This document shows, in pieces, positions 26,905 to 35,798 of a DNA stretch of 64,000 nt. Source of the stretch: Paractinoplanes bogorensis (GTDB lineage: Bacteria; Actinomycetota; Actinomycetes; Mycobacteriales; Micromonosporaceae); the NCBI RefSeq assembly GCF_018829635.1, contig NZ_JAHKKG010000013.1:62001-126000 (forward strand), in the 5' to 3' direction. Position 1 is the first letter of the stretch. The number at the start of each line of letters is the position of its first letter. The position numbers and the translations under genes were made by a program. The notes beneath the pieces were generated by a model that saw nothing but the letters and a program-made list of their open reading frames with translations, was not told the DNA's origin and made no database searches.

Positions 26905-27025
26905 CGTGCTCCTCGGTTCCCCTGCTGTTACAACTGTGCCGACGCATACTACGCACAGATCCCGGAGTCCGCCTCGTGGTGCCATAGCATCAGTCGCGCA
27001 TTCAACACGCGCGGAAGGAATAGCG

Positions 27026-27370
27026 GTGGCCGACGCCGACGACGTACGCCGATTGGCGCTCGCCCTGGCCGGAACGGTCGAGATCGACAGCGACGGGTTC
27101 GACTTCCGGGTCGGCAATCGCGGCTTCGTCTGGTCGTATCCGCAGCGTGAGCCGGGTAAGCCGCGGGTCATCCGCACCGACATCGCGGTCCTCTACGTCG
27201 GCGACGAGGCCGAGAAACAGGCCCTCGTCCTGGGCGAGCCCGACCTTTTCTTCACCATTCCCTCGTACGACGGGTTGCCCTTCGTGATGTGCCGGTTGCC
27301 CGAGGTGACCGTTTCTCGTCTGCGAGAACTGATAACCGATGCCTGGGACATGCGCCGCCCGCCGGAATAG
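27026..27370 (+). CDS. MmcQ/YjbR family protein
   Basis: 114 residues from GTG 27026 (GGAAGGA upstream). Contains the YjbR pattern: ADDVRRLALALAGTVEIDSDGFDFRVGNRGFVW, then FFTIPSYDGLPFVMCRLPEVTVSRLRELITDAWDMRRP. The family has a CyaY-like fold and is annotated as putative DNA-binding; function unproven. It is divergent from the DivIVA gene and convergent with the DrrB-like permease. Confidence 0.85.
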   Translation: MADADDVRRLALALAGTVEIDSDGFDFRVGNRGFVWSYPQREPGKPRVIRTDIAVLYVGDEAEKQALVLGEPDLFFTIPSYDGLPFVMCRLPEVTVSRLRELITDAWDMRRPPE

Positions 27371-27381
27371 TTCGCACCTGC

Positions 27382-28161
27382 TCACCTGCTCATCCGGCGG
27401 TAGCGGCGGATCGCGAGCGGGGCGAAGACGGCGATCAGCAGCAGCGGCCAGGCCACCGCCAGGAGCATCGCGTGTTCGGCCGGCCAGGCGTCGCTGCCGA
27501 GGCCGGGGTTGCCGAACAGCTCGCGGGCGGCGGCGACGGTGGCCGAGATCGGGTTCCACTGGCTGATCGCGCCCAGCCAGGCCGGCATCTGCTCGGGAGC
27601 CACGAACACGTTGGACAGGGCGGTCAGCGGGAAGGCCAGCGGGAAGACGATCACGCTGACCGTGTCCGGGTTCTTCACGACGCTGCCCAGGAACATGCCG
27701 ACCCAGGTCAGGGCCAGGCGCAGCAGCAGGATCAGGCCGATCGCGGCCAGTGCGGGGCCGAAGCCCCGGTGCGCCTGCCAGCCGACCAGCAGGCCGCACA
27801 CGATCAGCACGGCCATCTCGAGCAGCGCGCGGGTCAGGTCGGCGGTGCTGCGGCCGACCATGAGCGCCGACCGGGCCGTGGGCATCGATCGGAACCGGTC
27901 GACCACACCCCGGCTGATGTCCAGCGAGATGGCGGTGGCGGTGGCGCCCAGCCCGTACAGCTGGGTCATCACGAAGACACCGGGCAGCAGGAACTCGCGG
28001 TAGCTGTCGCCGCCGACGGCCATGCCGCTGCCGAACACGTAGCCGAAGACGAGCACGAACATCACGGGCAGCGAGAAGTAGATGACGATCTGCTCGGGTT
28101 CGCGGATCACGTGGCGCAGGTAGCGGCCGGTCATCACCCAGCCGTCGGCGAGCGTCGTCAT
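27382..28161 (-). CDS. ABC-2 type drug exporter permease (DrrB-like)
   Basis: 259 residues with six predicted membrane helices. The DrrB/ABC-2 pattern is visible: LRHVIREPEQIVIYFSLPVMFVLVFGYVFG, RGVVDRFRSMPTARSALMVGR (the conserved cytosolic loop) and PLTALSNVFVAPEQMPAWLGAISQWNPIS. The start ATG overlaps the stop of the ATPase gene (ATGA), so the two subunits are coupled. Together they should export a hydrophobic compound, as DrrAB exports anthracyclines. An in-frame extension upstream of 28161 is a shadow of the ATPase gene. Confidence 0.93.
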   Translation of the reverse strand: MTTLADGWVMTGRYLRHVIREPEQIVIYFSLPVMFVLVFGYVFGSGMAVGGDSYREFLLPGVFVMTQLYGLGATATAISLDISRGVVDRFRSMPTARSALMVGRSTADLTRALLEMAVLIVCGLLVGWQAHRGFGPALAAIGLILLLRLALTWVGMFLGSVVKNPDTVSVIVFPLAFPLTALSNVFVAPEQMPAWLGAISQWNPISATVAAARELFGNPGLGSDAWPAEHAMLLAVAWPLLLIAVFAPLAIRRYRRMSR

Positions 28162-29102
28162 GCCGCACCGTGCCCGGTGAGCTGCAGGAACGCCTCGTCC
28201 AGGGTAGGCCGGCGGACGCCCAGATCGTCGACCGCGATCCCGGCTCCGCGCAGCGCCCGGGCCGCCTCGATCAGCGCGGTGACCCGGTCGGTCACCGGTG
28301 CCCGCAGTTGCCGGGTGTCCGGGTCGGTGCCGACCTCGGCCCCGACGACCCGGGTCAGCACGGCGGCCGCGTCGGCCAGCCGGCCCGCGTCGCGCACCAC
28401 GACCTCGAGCCGGTCGGCGCCGATGGTGGCCTTGAGCTCGTCCGGGGTGCCCTCGGCGACGACCCGGCCGGTGTCCACCACCGAGATGCGGTCGGCGAGC
28501 TGGTCCGCCTCGTCCAGGTACTGCGTGGTCATCAGCACGGTGGTGCCGTCGGCGACCAGCTTGCGGACGGTGTCCCACACCTGGTTGCGGCTGCGCGGAT
28601 CGAGGCCGGTGGTCGGCTCGTCCAGGAACAGCACCCGCGGCGCTCGGATCAGGCTGGCCGCCAGGTCGAGCCGGCGCTGCATGCCGCCCGAGTATTCGGA
28701 CGCCGAGCGGTCGGCCGCCTCGGTCAGGGTGAACTGGTCGAGCAGCTCGTCGGCCCGGGCCCGGGCGGCGCGCCGGCCGAGGTGGTGCAGACGGCCGAAC
28801 AGCACCAGGTTCTGCCGCCCGGTGAGCGAGCCGTCGACCGCCGCGTACTGGCCGGTGAGGGCGATCCGCTCGCGGACCAGGCCCGGCTCGCGGGCGACGT
28901 CGGCCCCGGCCACCTCGGCCCGCCCCGCGTCGAAGTCGAGCAGGGTGGCCAGGATGCGGACGGCGGTGGTCTTGCCCGCGCCGTTGGGGCCGAGCAGCCC
29001 GCAGACGGTGCCGGTGGCCACGGTCAGCCCGAACCCGTCGAGTGCGGCCTTACCGCGGTAGGTCTTGCGCAGCCCGTCGGCCACGATGGCAGGAGAAGTC
29101 AT
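28158..29102 (-). CDS. ABC drug exporter ATP-binding protein (DrrA-like)
   Basis: 314 residues. Walker A GPNGAGKTT (about 38-46), Q of TGQYAAVDGSLTG, signature YSGGMQRRLDLAASL (with the tyrosine-serine variant usual in DrrA), Walker B VLFLDEPTTGLDPRS and switch H region LMTTQYLDEADQL are intact. The C-terminal DrrA-type extension (about 225-314) ends with RPTLDEAFLQLTGHGA. It is the nucleotide-binding partner of the overlapping permease. Confidence 0.94.
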   Translation of the reverse strand: MTSPAIVADGLRKTYRGKAALDGFGLTVATGTVCGLLGPNGAGKTTAVRILATLLDFDAGRAEVAGADVAREPGLVRERIALTGQYAAVDGSLTGRQNLVLFGRLHHLGRRAARARADELLDQFTLTEAADRSASEYSGGMQRRLDLAASLIRAPRVLFLDEPTTGLDPRSRNQVWDTVRKLVADGTTVLMTTQYLDEADQLADRISVVDTGRVVAEGTPDELKATIGADRLEVVVRDAGRLADAAAVLTRVVGAEVGTDPDTRQLRAPVTDRVTALIEAARALRGAGIAVDDLGVRRPTLDEAFLQLTGHGAA

Positions 29103-29156
29103 GCGCCGAGGGTGCCGCTCGGCGCTGACCGCTGACGCACGAGCCGCTGACGGCCC

Positions 29157-29203
29157 CGGTCAGCGCGGGCCCAGACTGCGTCGGTCAGCGCGGGCCCAGA
29201 CTG
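29157..29203. repeat. Two tandem copies of a 22-bp element, 25-bp period
   Basis: Positions 29157-29178 and 29182-29203 are identical over 22 bp (core GGTCAGCGCGGGCCCAGACT), separated by 3 bp. They lie in the 196-bp gap between the UvrA2 stop and the DrrA start, about 55-100 bp upstream of the DrrA gene, where they could be paired operator sites or a small minisatellite. Confidence 0.7.
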
Positions 29204-29228
29204 AGGGCGCACACCGCGAGCACGGTCC

Positions 29229-29244
29229 AGCGCCGGTCGGCGCT
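29229..29244 (-). terminator. Hairpin after the UvrA2 gene
   Basis: AGCGCC / GGCGCT, a 6-bp stem with a GGTC loop, 55 bp past the UvrA2 stop on the minus strand. Modest stability; it may only partly separate uvrA2 from drrAB. Confidence 0.35.
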
Positions 29245-29298
29245 CAGTCCCGGAGACGTCGTCACCCGGTCAGCATCGTCGTCTCGTGGTGCCCGCGG

Positions 29299-31740
29299 TC
29301 AGGGGCGGCGGGCCAGATGCTCGGCCAGGTAGGGGCCGGTGACGCTGTGCGGGTCGGCGGCGACCTCGGCCGGGGTGCCCTGGGCGACGATGCGGCCGCC
29401 GCCGGGGCCGCCGGTCGGGCCCATGTCGATGACGTGGTCGGCCGCGGCCAGGACGTCCAGATCGTGGTCGATCACGACGATCGTGGCGCCGTCGTCCAGC
29501 AGACGGTCGAAGACGCCGGCCAGCGTACGGATGTCGACCGGGTGCAGTCCGGTCGAGGGCTCGTCCAGCACGTAGAGCACGTTGCGCTGGCTGCTGCGCA
29601 GGCGCGCGGCGATGCGCAGGCGCTGCGACTCGCCGCCCGACAGCGACGGGGTCGGCTCGCCCAGGCGCAGGTAGTCGAGACCGACGTCGGCCATCGGTCG
29701 CAGCGGGCGGGCGATGGCCGGCACCTCGGCGTAGAGCGACAGGGCCTCGCTGACGGTCAGGTCGAGCACGTCGGCGATGGTGCGCGAGTCGACCCGTACG
29801 GAAAGGGAATCGTCGTTGAATCTCGCCCCGTGACATTGCGGGCATTCCACGTTGATGTCGGGCAGGTACTGCACGTCGAGATCGATCGAGCCCAGGCCCT
29901 TGCAGGTCGGGCACTGGCCGTCCCGGGTGTTGAACGAGAAGTGGCCGGCCCCGAGCCCGGACGCGGCCGCGAAATGGGCACGGATAGCGTCGAACGCTCC
30001 GGAATAGGTGGCCGGCGTCGAGCGCGCGTTGAGGCCGATCGGGGTCGCGTCGATCTCCACCACCGAGCGCAGCGGGCCCAGGTCGAGCGCCTTCACGTGG
30101 GCGGGCAGCGGGTCGCCGGCCAGTTGCGCGCGGGCGGCCGGGATCAGGCTGTCGAGCACCAGCGCGGTCTTGCCCGCACCGGACGGGCCGGCCACCCCGG
30201 TCAGCCGGTTGATCCCGAAGGCCGCGTGCACGTCACGCAGGTTGTAGAGCTGCTTGACGGTGATCGTGGCGGTGGCGCCTGTTTCCCGGGGCGCCCGCTC
30301 GATGGCGACCTGTCCGGCGAGGAAGGGTCCGATGATCGACTTGCGGTCCTTCATCAGCGTGGCCGGGGTGCCGGTGGCCATGATCGTGCCGCCCGACCGG
30401 CCCGCGCCCGGTCCCATCTCGATGATCCAGTCGGCGGTGCGGATCACGTCGAGATCGTGCTCGACGATGACCACCGAATTGCCGTTGCCGGCCAGCGCGC
30501 CGATCGTCTTGCGCAGCCCCTCGACGTTGCTCGGGTGCAGGCCGACCGACGGCTCGTCGAGCACATAGAGCATGCCGGTGGTGTTCGACCGTACGGTCGA
30601 GGTGAGCTCGATGCGCTGCCGTTCGCCGGTCGACAGGGTGGCGCCGGCCCGGTCCAGGCCCAGATAGCCGAGGCCGAGATCGAGCAGCGGCCGGATCGCG
30701 CCGTCCAGTTCCTTGACCAGGCCGGTGGTCAGGCGGCTCAGCTCGGCCGGCATCAGCGGCGGCAGCTCCTGGCTCCACCTCTGCAGCGACTCGAGATCAA
30801 GGGCGCTGATCTCGGCCAGGTTCCTCCCGCCGAGCCGTGAGGTGACAGCCTCGGGACGCAGCCGGGTGCCGTGGCAGACCGGGCACGTGTGCGAGGTCAG
30901 ATACTTGCTGTTCTCCGACTTGGTCGCGGCGGTCACGGCGTTGTCGTAGGTCACGTTCAGCTGCACCGGCCGCCCGTTCTTGCCCGACACCACCACCTGC
31001 TGCTTGACCGGTTCGCCGGCCATCACGAGCTCTTTCTCCTTCTTCGAGAGCTTCCCGTACGGGACGTCGAGCCGGACGCCGAGCTCACCCGCCGCGTACA
31101 TGCTCAACCGCCGGCCGCCCACGTTCCACGGCAGCACCGCGCCCTCTTCGATCGTCTTCGCGGGATCGGGGACGAGGGTCTCCGGGTCGACCTCGAACAC
31201 GGTGCCGATGCCGGTGCAGCGCGGGCAGGCCCCGTACGAGTTGAAAGCGAACGACTCGGCCCCCGGCGCCTCGAACCGCACGTGGCAGATCGGGCACCCG
31301 ATCTCCATGGCCTGGGTGGCGATCGACGGCGGCACGTCGTGACCGTTGGGGCAGCGGTGGGTGCCGAGCCGCGACATGGTCAGCCGCAGCACGTTGAGCA
31401 CCTCGCTCATCGTGCCCACGGTGCTGCGCGGGCCGGGCACCGGCGGGCGCTGACGCAAGGCGAGGGCGGGCGGCAGATGGTCGATCCGGTCGGCGTCGGG
31501 GCGCTGGGCCTGGGTCAGCCGCCGCCGGCTGTAGGTGCTCAGCCCCTCGAGGAAACGGTGCAGACCTTCGGCATACAGGGTGCCCATGGCCAGGGACGTC
31601 TTGCCCGAGCCGGAGACGCCCGCGATGACCACCGTGCGCCACAGCGGGACGTCGACGTCGAGATCGCGCAGCGTGTTGTGCCGCACGCCGCGGGCCTCGA
31701 TGGCACGCGGAAGGGTGTCGGGCAGCGGCGGCAGCTTCAT
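29299..31740 (-). CDS. UvrA-like ABC-ATPase (UvrA2/DrrC type)
   Basis: 813 residues, about 130 shorter than canonical UvrA, lacking most of the UvrB-binding insertion. Two ABC domains: Walker A GVSGSGKTS (about 40-48) and GPSGAGKTA in the second half; signatures LSTGERQR (unusual) and LSGGESQRLRIAARL; Walker B VLDEPSVGLHP and VLDEPSTGLHP. Zinc-finger cysteine pairs CPIC/CPRC, CPVC, CPTC and CPQC are present. Such UvrA2/DrrC proteins confer tolerance to DNA-intercalating drugs. It is upstream of drrA-like and drrB-like genes on the same strand, a trio known from anthracycline producers. Confidence 0.92.
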   Translation of the reverse strand: MKLPPLPDTLPRAIEARGVRHNTLRDLDVDVPLWRTVVIAGVSGSGKTSLAMGTLYAEGLHRFLEGLSTYSRRRLTQAQRPDADRIDHLPPALALRQRPPVPGPRSTVGTMSEVLNVLRLTMSRLGTHRCPNGHDVPPSIATQAMEIGCPICHVRFEAPGAESFAFNSYGACPRCTGIGTVFEVDPETLVPDPAKTIEEGAVLPWNVGGRRLSMYAAGELGVRLDVPYGKLSKKEKELVMAGEPVKQQVVVSGKNGRPVQLNVTYDNAVTAATKSENSKYLTSHTCPVCHGTRLRPEAVTSRLGGRNLAEISALDLESLQRWSQELPPLMPAELSRLTTGLVKELDGAIRPLLDLGLGYLGLDRAGATLSTGERQRIELTSTVRSNTTGMLYVLDEPSVGLHPSNVEGLRKTIGALAGNGNSVVIVEHDLDVIRTADWIIEMGPGAGRSGGTIMATGTPATLMKDRKSIIGPFLAGQVAIERAPRETGATATITVKQLYNLRDVHAAFGINRLTGVAGPSGAGKTALVLDSLIPAARAQLAGDPLPAHVKALDLGPLRSVVEIDATPIGLNARSTPATYSGAFDAIRAHFAAASGLGAGHFSFNTRDGQCPTCKGLGSIDLDVQYLPDINVECPQCHGARFNDDSLSVRVDSRTIADVLDLTVSEALSLYAEVPAIARPLRPMADVGLDYLRLGEPTPSLSGGESQRLRIAARLRSSQRNVLYVLDEPSTGLHPVDIRTLAGVFDRLLDDGATIVVIDHDLDVLAAADHVIDMGPTGGPGGGRIVAQGTPAEVAADPHSVTGPYLAEHLARRP

Positions 31741-31749
31741 GATTCAGTT

Positions 31750-34700
31750 CTAACGCATCTCCATGGCGGCCAGCGCCTTCCGGGCCTCGTCGAAGGCCCG
31801 ATCGACGTCGGGGCCGGGCACGCCGGGGGTCACCTGGCGGTACCACCGAGCGGCCTCGTCCGGGTCGCCGGCCGCCTCGGCCACCCGGCCCAGTTCGAGC
31901 AGAATGGTCACCCGGATGCCGGCCGCCGCGTACCAGTCGGCCGGGCATCCGGCCAGCGCGGCCCGGCAGTGTTCGCGGGCCGTCTCCGGGTCACCGGCGC
32001 GCAGGGCCAGCCGGCCCTGTCCGAGACGAGCGGCCGCCACCAGCTCGGGCGCACCGCACGTGGCCGCACAGGTCATCGCCCGCGCGAAGTCGTCCGCCGC
32101 GCCGGAGTTGTCACCGCTGAGCATGCGGGCCTCGCCGCGCGAGCGCAGCAGGTCGGCCAGGTCGACCTGGGAGCCCAGCTCACCGGCCAGCCGCAGCGCC
32201 TCGTCCATCGGGCCCCGGGCCGCCGCGTGATCGCCCCGCGCCACCGCCATCTCGGCCCGCCCGGACTGGGCGAGCATCATGCCCCACCGCTCGCCCAGGC
32301 CCTGGAACGCGGTCAGCGCCTTCTCGAACTCGGCCGTGGCCCGGTCGACCTGCCCGCGGAACAGCGCCAGCCACCCGCCGCCGATCCCCGACAGCGCCTC
32401 GCTCCACGGCGAATCGCGCAGCCGCGCGGTGAGCGCATCCTGCATGTCGAGCAGCTGATCCTGCAGTTCGGCCGGCGGCCCGGCGGCGATCGCCGACAGA
32501 TAGAGCAGGAACGGCTGGGCCGGCGGACGGTCGAGCCCGGCCAGATAGTGCGCCGGGTGCTCACCCGCGACCATCGGCCCGGCCAGCCCGGCGTTCAGCG
32601 CGCACAGCACGTACTCCTCGGTCAGCCCCTCCGGCGCCACCGGCCCGACCCGGACGAGCAACTCGCGCGCCAGCGCCGACGCCTCACCGCGGGCGCCGCG
32701 CAGCCACCAGTAGAACGACAGTGCCGACACCAGCTGCAGCCCCTGCTCGGCCGATCCGTCGCGCACGGCGGCGTGCAGATTGTCGCGGTCGGCGTCCAGC
32801 CGGTCGAGCCAGACCAGCTGCCCGGGCCCGCGCAGGTGAGCGTCAGCGGTTCGGGCGAGCGCCAGGAAGTACGCGGCGTGGCGCTCCACGACGGCGTCCC
32901 GGTCGGTGACCTGCTCGGTGCAGAAGGCCCGGATTGTCGACAACATCCGGTAACGCGACCCGTCCCGTTCGATGAGCGACTTCGCGACCAGCCCGTCGAG
33001 CACATCGAGGATGCCGGTGCTCTGTGGGCCGCTGGTCTGTGGGCCGCTGGTTTGGGGGCCGCTGGTTTGGGGCCTGCTGGTTTGGGGGCCGCATATCTGC
33101 TCGATCGCGTCCAGGTCGGCCGAGCCGCGGAACACCGTGAACCGCCCGGCCAGTCGCCGTTCCGGTTCGGTGAGCAGGTCCCAGCTCCAGGCGACCACGG
33201 CCCGCAAGGTGCGATGCCGCTCGTCGGCCGTGCGGCTGCCCCGCGACAGCAGCCCGAACCGGTCGACCATCCGCCGGGCCAGCTCGTCGACGGCCATGAC
33301 CGGCAACCGGGCGGCGGCCAGTTCCAGGGCGAGAGGCAACCCGTCCAACGTACGGACAATGCCGTGCACGTCCGGCTCGGTGCGCGCATCGAGCGTGAAC
33401 CCGGCGCCGACCTCGGCCGCCCGGTCGGCGAACAGCCGGACACCCGCGTCGAGCGGCAGCCCGGCCACCGCCACCCGTACCTCGCCGGTCACGCCGAGCG
33501 GCTCCCGGCTGGTGGCCAGAACGCGCAACTTCGCGCATCCCGCAAGCAGCCGCCCGGCCAGCACAGCGGCTGCCTCCACAACATGCTCGCAGTTGTCCAG
33601 CACGAGCAGCACGTCCCGGTTGTCGAGGGCCGCAAGCAGACGCTCCACCGTGTCCGGCCCGTCGCCGCGACGTTCCGCCGACGCCCCGGGCCCCACCGGG
33701 CCGGCTGCGGTCGCGCCGAGTGCTGCGGCGCCGCCAGCGGCTGGGCCGGTCGTGGCCGCGCTGGTTGCGCTCTCGCCGGATGTGGCCGCGCCGGCCGTGA
33801 TCGTGCCTGGTGTGGCCGCGCTGATCGTGACAGCGCCGGGCGGGGTCGTGTCGGGCGTGACTGTGCCGGGCGGGGTCGTGTCGGGCGTGACTGTGCCGGG
33901 CGGGGTCGTGTCGGGCGTGACTGTGCCGGGTGGGGTCGTGCCGGGCGGGGCTGGAGGCGGTGTTCGGGCGAGCAGACTTGTGTCGCGCAAGCCGAGCGCG
34001 TCGAAGACCGCCCGCGGCACGTCGGCCGGGCCCGTCGCGGCCAGCTCGACCAGGAACGTCTCGGTGCTGGTGGACCGGGCCGCGGCCTCCAACGACAACC
34101 GCGTCTTGCCCGCACCGCCCGGTCCGAGCAGGGTTACCAGGCGTGCGGTCCGCAGCGCGGCCGCGATCCGGGCGAGCTCGTCGCCGCGCCCGATGAAGCT
34201 GCTCAGCTGGGCCGGAAGGCGCGGTGTGCGCGGGGGCGGCGGCGGATCCGGCGTGTGCTGCCGGGGCGCCGGGCCGCCGCGCAGGATGGCGGCGTGCATC
34301 TCGGCCAACTCAGGGGACGGGTCGGCTCCGATCTGGTCGGCCAGCACACGCCGCGCCTCCTCGAAGGCGGCGAGCGCTTCGGCCGGCCGGCCACCCGCCA
34401 CAAGTGCGCGCATCATGAGCAACCATGCGCGTTCGCGCAGCGGCGCCACGGCCGTCAACTCGCGCAGTTCGCTCACCGCGTCGGCCGTGCTCCGGCTGAC
34501 GCCTGGTCCGGCGGGCGAATGACCGCCTGGTCCCAGCTCGGCCTCGATGCGGTCCTCGACCGCCTGCCGCCGGGCCTGTTCGAGGCGGTCGGCGGCCGCG
34601 GCCGCGAACGGCGCCGACCGCACATCGGCCAGCGCCTCACCCCGCCACAGACTGAGCGCCTCGCTCAACTTCGCGCACGCCGTGGCGAAGTCGGACGCGT

Positions 34701-35013
34701 GCAACGCCGCGCGCCCGTCCGCGGCGAGACGGGCGAAACGGAGAGCGTCGACCTCGTCCGGCGGAACGTCGAGGCGGTAGCCCGCACCGTCGTACGAGAT
34801 GGGGAGCTCTCGCCGCAACCGCGAGACGTTGGACTGCACGGCGTTGACCGCACCGGCCGGCGGGTCGTCCCCGTAGACGTCGTCGATCAGGCGGTCGAGG
34901 GACACCGCACGGCCGGCATCGAGCAGTAAACGCGCAAGCAGAGCGCGCAATCGCACACCGCCGGTCGCGGGGGACCGGCCGGCCAGCGTCGGCCCCAGGA
35001 CCCCGTACGGCAT
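31750..35013 (-). CDS. BTAD/AfsR-like regulator with NB-ARC ATPase and TPR-like repeats
   Basis: 1087 residues. N-terminal OmpR-type winged helix (about 1-85), BTAD domain (about 88-235), Pro-rich linker, then a STAND/NB-ARC ATPase with Walker A GPGGAGKT near residue 298 and Walker B VLLVLDNCEH near 470. The C-terminal half carries the arm/winged region (VAKSLIERDGSRYRMLSTIRAF) and helical TPR-like repeats. Two in-frame repeats are unusual: a Thr/Pro-rich tract of 10-residue units (about 358-392) between Walker A and B and GPQTS pentads (about 641-664). Homologues activate secondary-metabolite genes. It begins 7 bp after the flavin reductase stop, so it is probably under the same iron control. 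Confidence 0.92.
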   Translation of the reverse strand: MPYGVLGPTLAGRSPATGGVRLRALLARLLLDAGRAVSLDRLIDDVYGDDPPAGAVNAVQSNVSRLRRELPISYDGAGYRLDVPPDEVDALRFARLAADGRAALHASDFATACAKLSEALSLWRGEALADVRSAPFAAAAADRLEQARRQAVEDRIEAELGPGGHSPAGPGVSRSTADAVSELRELTAVAPLRERAWLLMMRALVAGGRPAEALAAFEEARRVLADQIGADPSPELAEMHAAILRGGPAPRQHTPDPPPPPRTPRLPAQLSSFIGRGDELARIAAALRTARLVTLLGPGGAGKTRLSLEAAARSTSTETFLVELAATGPADVPRAVFDALGLRDTSLLARTPPPAPPGTTPPGTVTPDTTPPGTVTPDTTPPGTVTPDTTPPGAVTISAATPGTITAGAATSGESATSAATTGPAAGGAAALGATAAGPVGPGASAERRGDGPDTVERLLAALDNRDVLLVLDNCEHVVEAAAVLAGRLLAGCAKLRVLATSREPLGVTGEVRVAVAGLPLDAGVRLFADRAAEVGAGFTLDARTEPDVHGIVRTLDGLPLALELAAARLPVMAVDELARRMVDRFGLLSRGSRTADERHRTLRAVVAWSWDLLTEPERRLAGRFTVFRGSADLDAIEQICGPQTSRPQTSGPQTSGPQTSGPQSTGILDVLDGLVAKSLIERDGSRYRMLSTIRAFCTEQVTDRDAVVERHAAYFLALARTADAHLRGPGQLVWLDRLDADRDNLHAAVRDGSAEQGLQLVSALSFYWWLRGARGEASALARELLVRVGPVAPEGLTEEYVLCALNAGLAGPMVAGEHPAHYLAGLDRPPAQPFLLYLSAIAAGPPAELQDQLLDMQDALTARLRDSPWSEALSGIGGGWLALFRGQVDRATAEFEKALTAFQGLGERWGMMLAQSGRAEMAVARGDHAAARGPMDEALRLAGELGSQVDLADLLRSRGEARMLSGDNSGAADDFARAMTCAATCGAPELVAAARLGQGRLALRAGDPETAREHCRAALAGCPADWYAAAGIRVTILLELGRVAEAAGDPDEAARWYRQVTPGVPGPDVDRAFDEARKALAAMEMR
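33021..33092. repeat. 15-bp in-frame minisatellite (GPQTS)
   Basis: About five copies of a 15-bp unit (TGTGGGCCGCTGGTC with variants in which TGT is TTG or GGG) encode GPQTS pentads in the AfsR-like protein, read on the minus strand. Copies differ mainly at one or two positions, indicating recent slippage. Confidence 0.85.
33838..33943. repeat. 30-bp in-frame minisatellite (TPPGTVTPDT)
   Basis: Three identical 30-bp units (33838-33867, 33868-33897, 33898-33927) and a partial fourth encode the 10-residue unit TPPGTVTPDT in the AfsR-like ATPase domain. Flanking sequence to 33770 contains degraded relatives (TISAATPGTITAGAATS), so the tract was probably once longer. Confidence 0.9.
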
Positions 35014-35020
35014 GCGGCTA

Positions 35021-35794
35021 TTACATCAGTGAGCCGGAAGCCTTCCAGTACCCGCAGAAGTACACGCGCTTCTTGTCCACGCCCCGGGTGCGTACCAGGT
35101 GGCGGCGCAAGGAGGTGACCATGCCCGATTCGCCGGCGATGAACGCGTACGGGATGCCCTCGGGAAAGTGAAGTTTCTGCACCGCGTGAAGCACGACCTT
35201 GCTGGTGCCGGCGGGTTGACCGGCACGGTGCAGCCAAGTGAGCGTCGAGCCGTCAGGGACCCGTACGGGAATATGGTCGTTTGGGTTGTCCACTTCGATG
35301 AACGCGATCGCCGGCATGCCCGCGGGCAGGGCCTCCAAAGCGGACGTGACGGCGGGCATCCCGGTCTCGTCGGCGATCAGCAGCTGCCAGGTGGTGTCGG
35401 CCGGCGGGTCGTAGTCGGCGCCGTCGCTGAGCACCCCGATTCGGTCGCCCACGGCCACCCGGTTGGCCCAGGCCGAGGCCGGTCCGCCGTCGCCGTGCAG
35501 CACGAAGTCGATGTCCAGCTCGCGTTTGCCGTGGTCGATGCGGCGGATCGTGTAGTTGCGGCAGTGCGGGCGGCGCGGCTCGGGGATGGCCTGCAGCGCG
35601 GGCCACCATTTCTCGGACTCGGGCAGGTGCAGTTCGCCGTCGCGGGGCAGGAAGATGCGGACCAGGTGGTCGGGCGCGAGGTATTCGAACCGGTCCAGGT
35701 GGTCGCCGCTCAGGGTGACCCGTCGCAGATGGCCGGTGAGATCGCGGACACCGGTCACCGTGGCGGCCGTCGGGCGGCGGACGAAGTCGCTCAT
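35021..35794 (-). CDS. Siderophore-interacting FAD-dependent reductase (SIP/ViuB type)
   Basis: 257 residues. An N-terminal FAD-binding beta-barrel (about 1-115) with the flavin motif PHCRNYTIRRI, followed by a SIP-type NAD(P)H domain (about 120-255) with LLIADETGMPAVTSALEALP and AGESGMVTSLRRHLVRTRGVDKKRVYFCGYW. Such proteins release iron from ferric siderophores by reduction. The start ATG 35794 lies 4 bp downstream of an IdeR-type box, which predicts repression under iron sufficiency. No clear ribosome-binding site is visible, so the message may be leaderless. The AfsR-like gene follows 7 bp later. Confidence 0.93.
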   Translation of the reverse strand: MSDFVRRPTAATVTGVRDLTGHLRRVTLSGDHLDRFEYLAPDHLVRIFLPRDGELHLPESEKWWPALQAIPEPRRPHCRNYTIRRIDHGKRELDIDFVLHGDGGPASAWANRVAVGDRIGVLSDGADYDPPADTTWQLLIADETGMPAVTSALEALPAGMPAIAFIEVDNPNDHIPVRVPDGSTLTWLHRAGQPAGTSKVVLHAVQKLHFPEGIPYAFIAGESGMVTSLRRHLVRTRGVDKKRVYFCGYWKASGSLM

Positions 35795-35798
35795 GGAG

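Noticed and set aside
30871..34929. A 1352-codon open frame on the + strand.
   Set aside because: It runs antisense across the UvrA2 and AfsR-like genes, has shadow codon composition (high Arg/Gly/Gln/His) and no domain; GC-rich antisense frames are commonly open.
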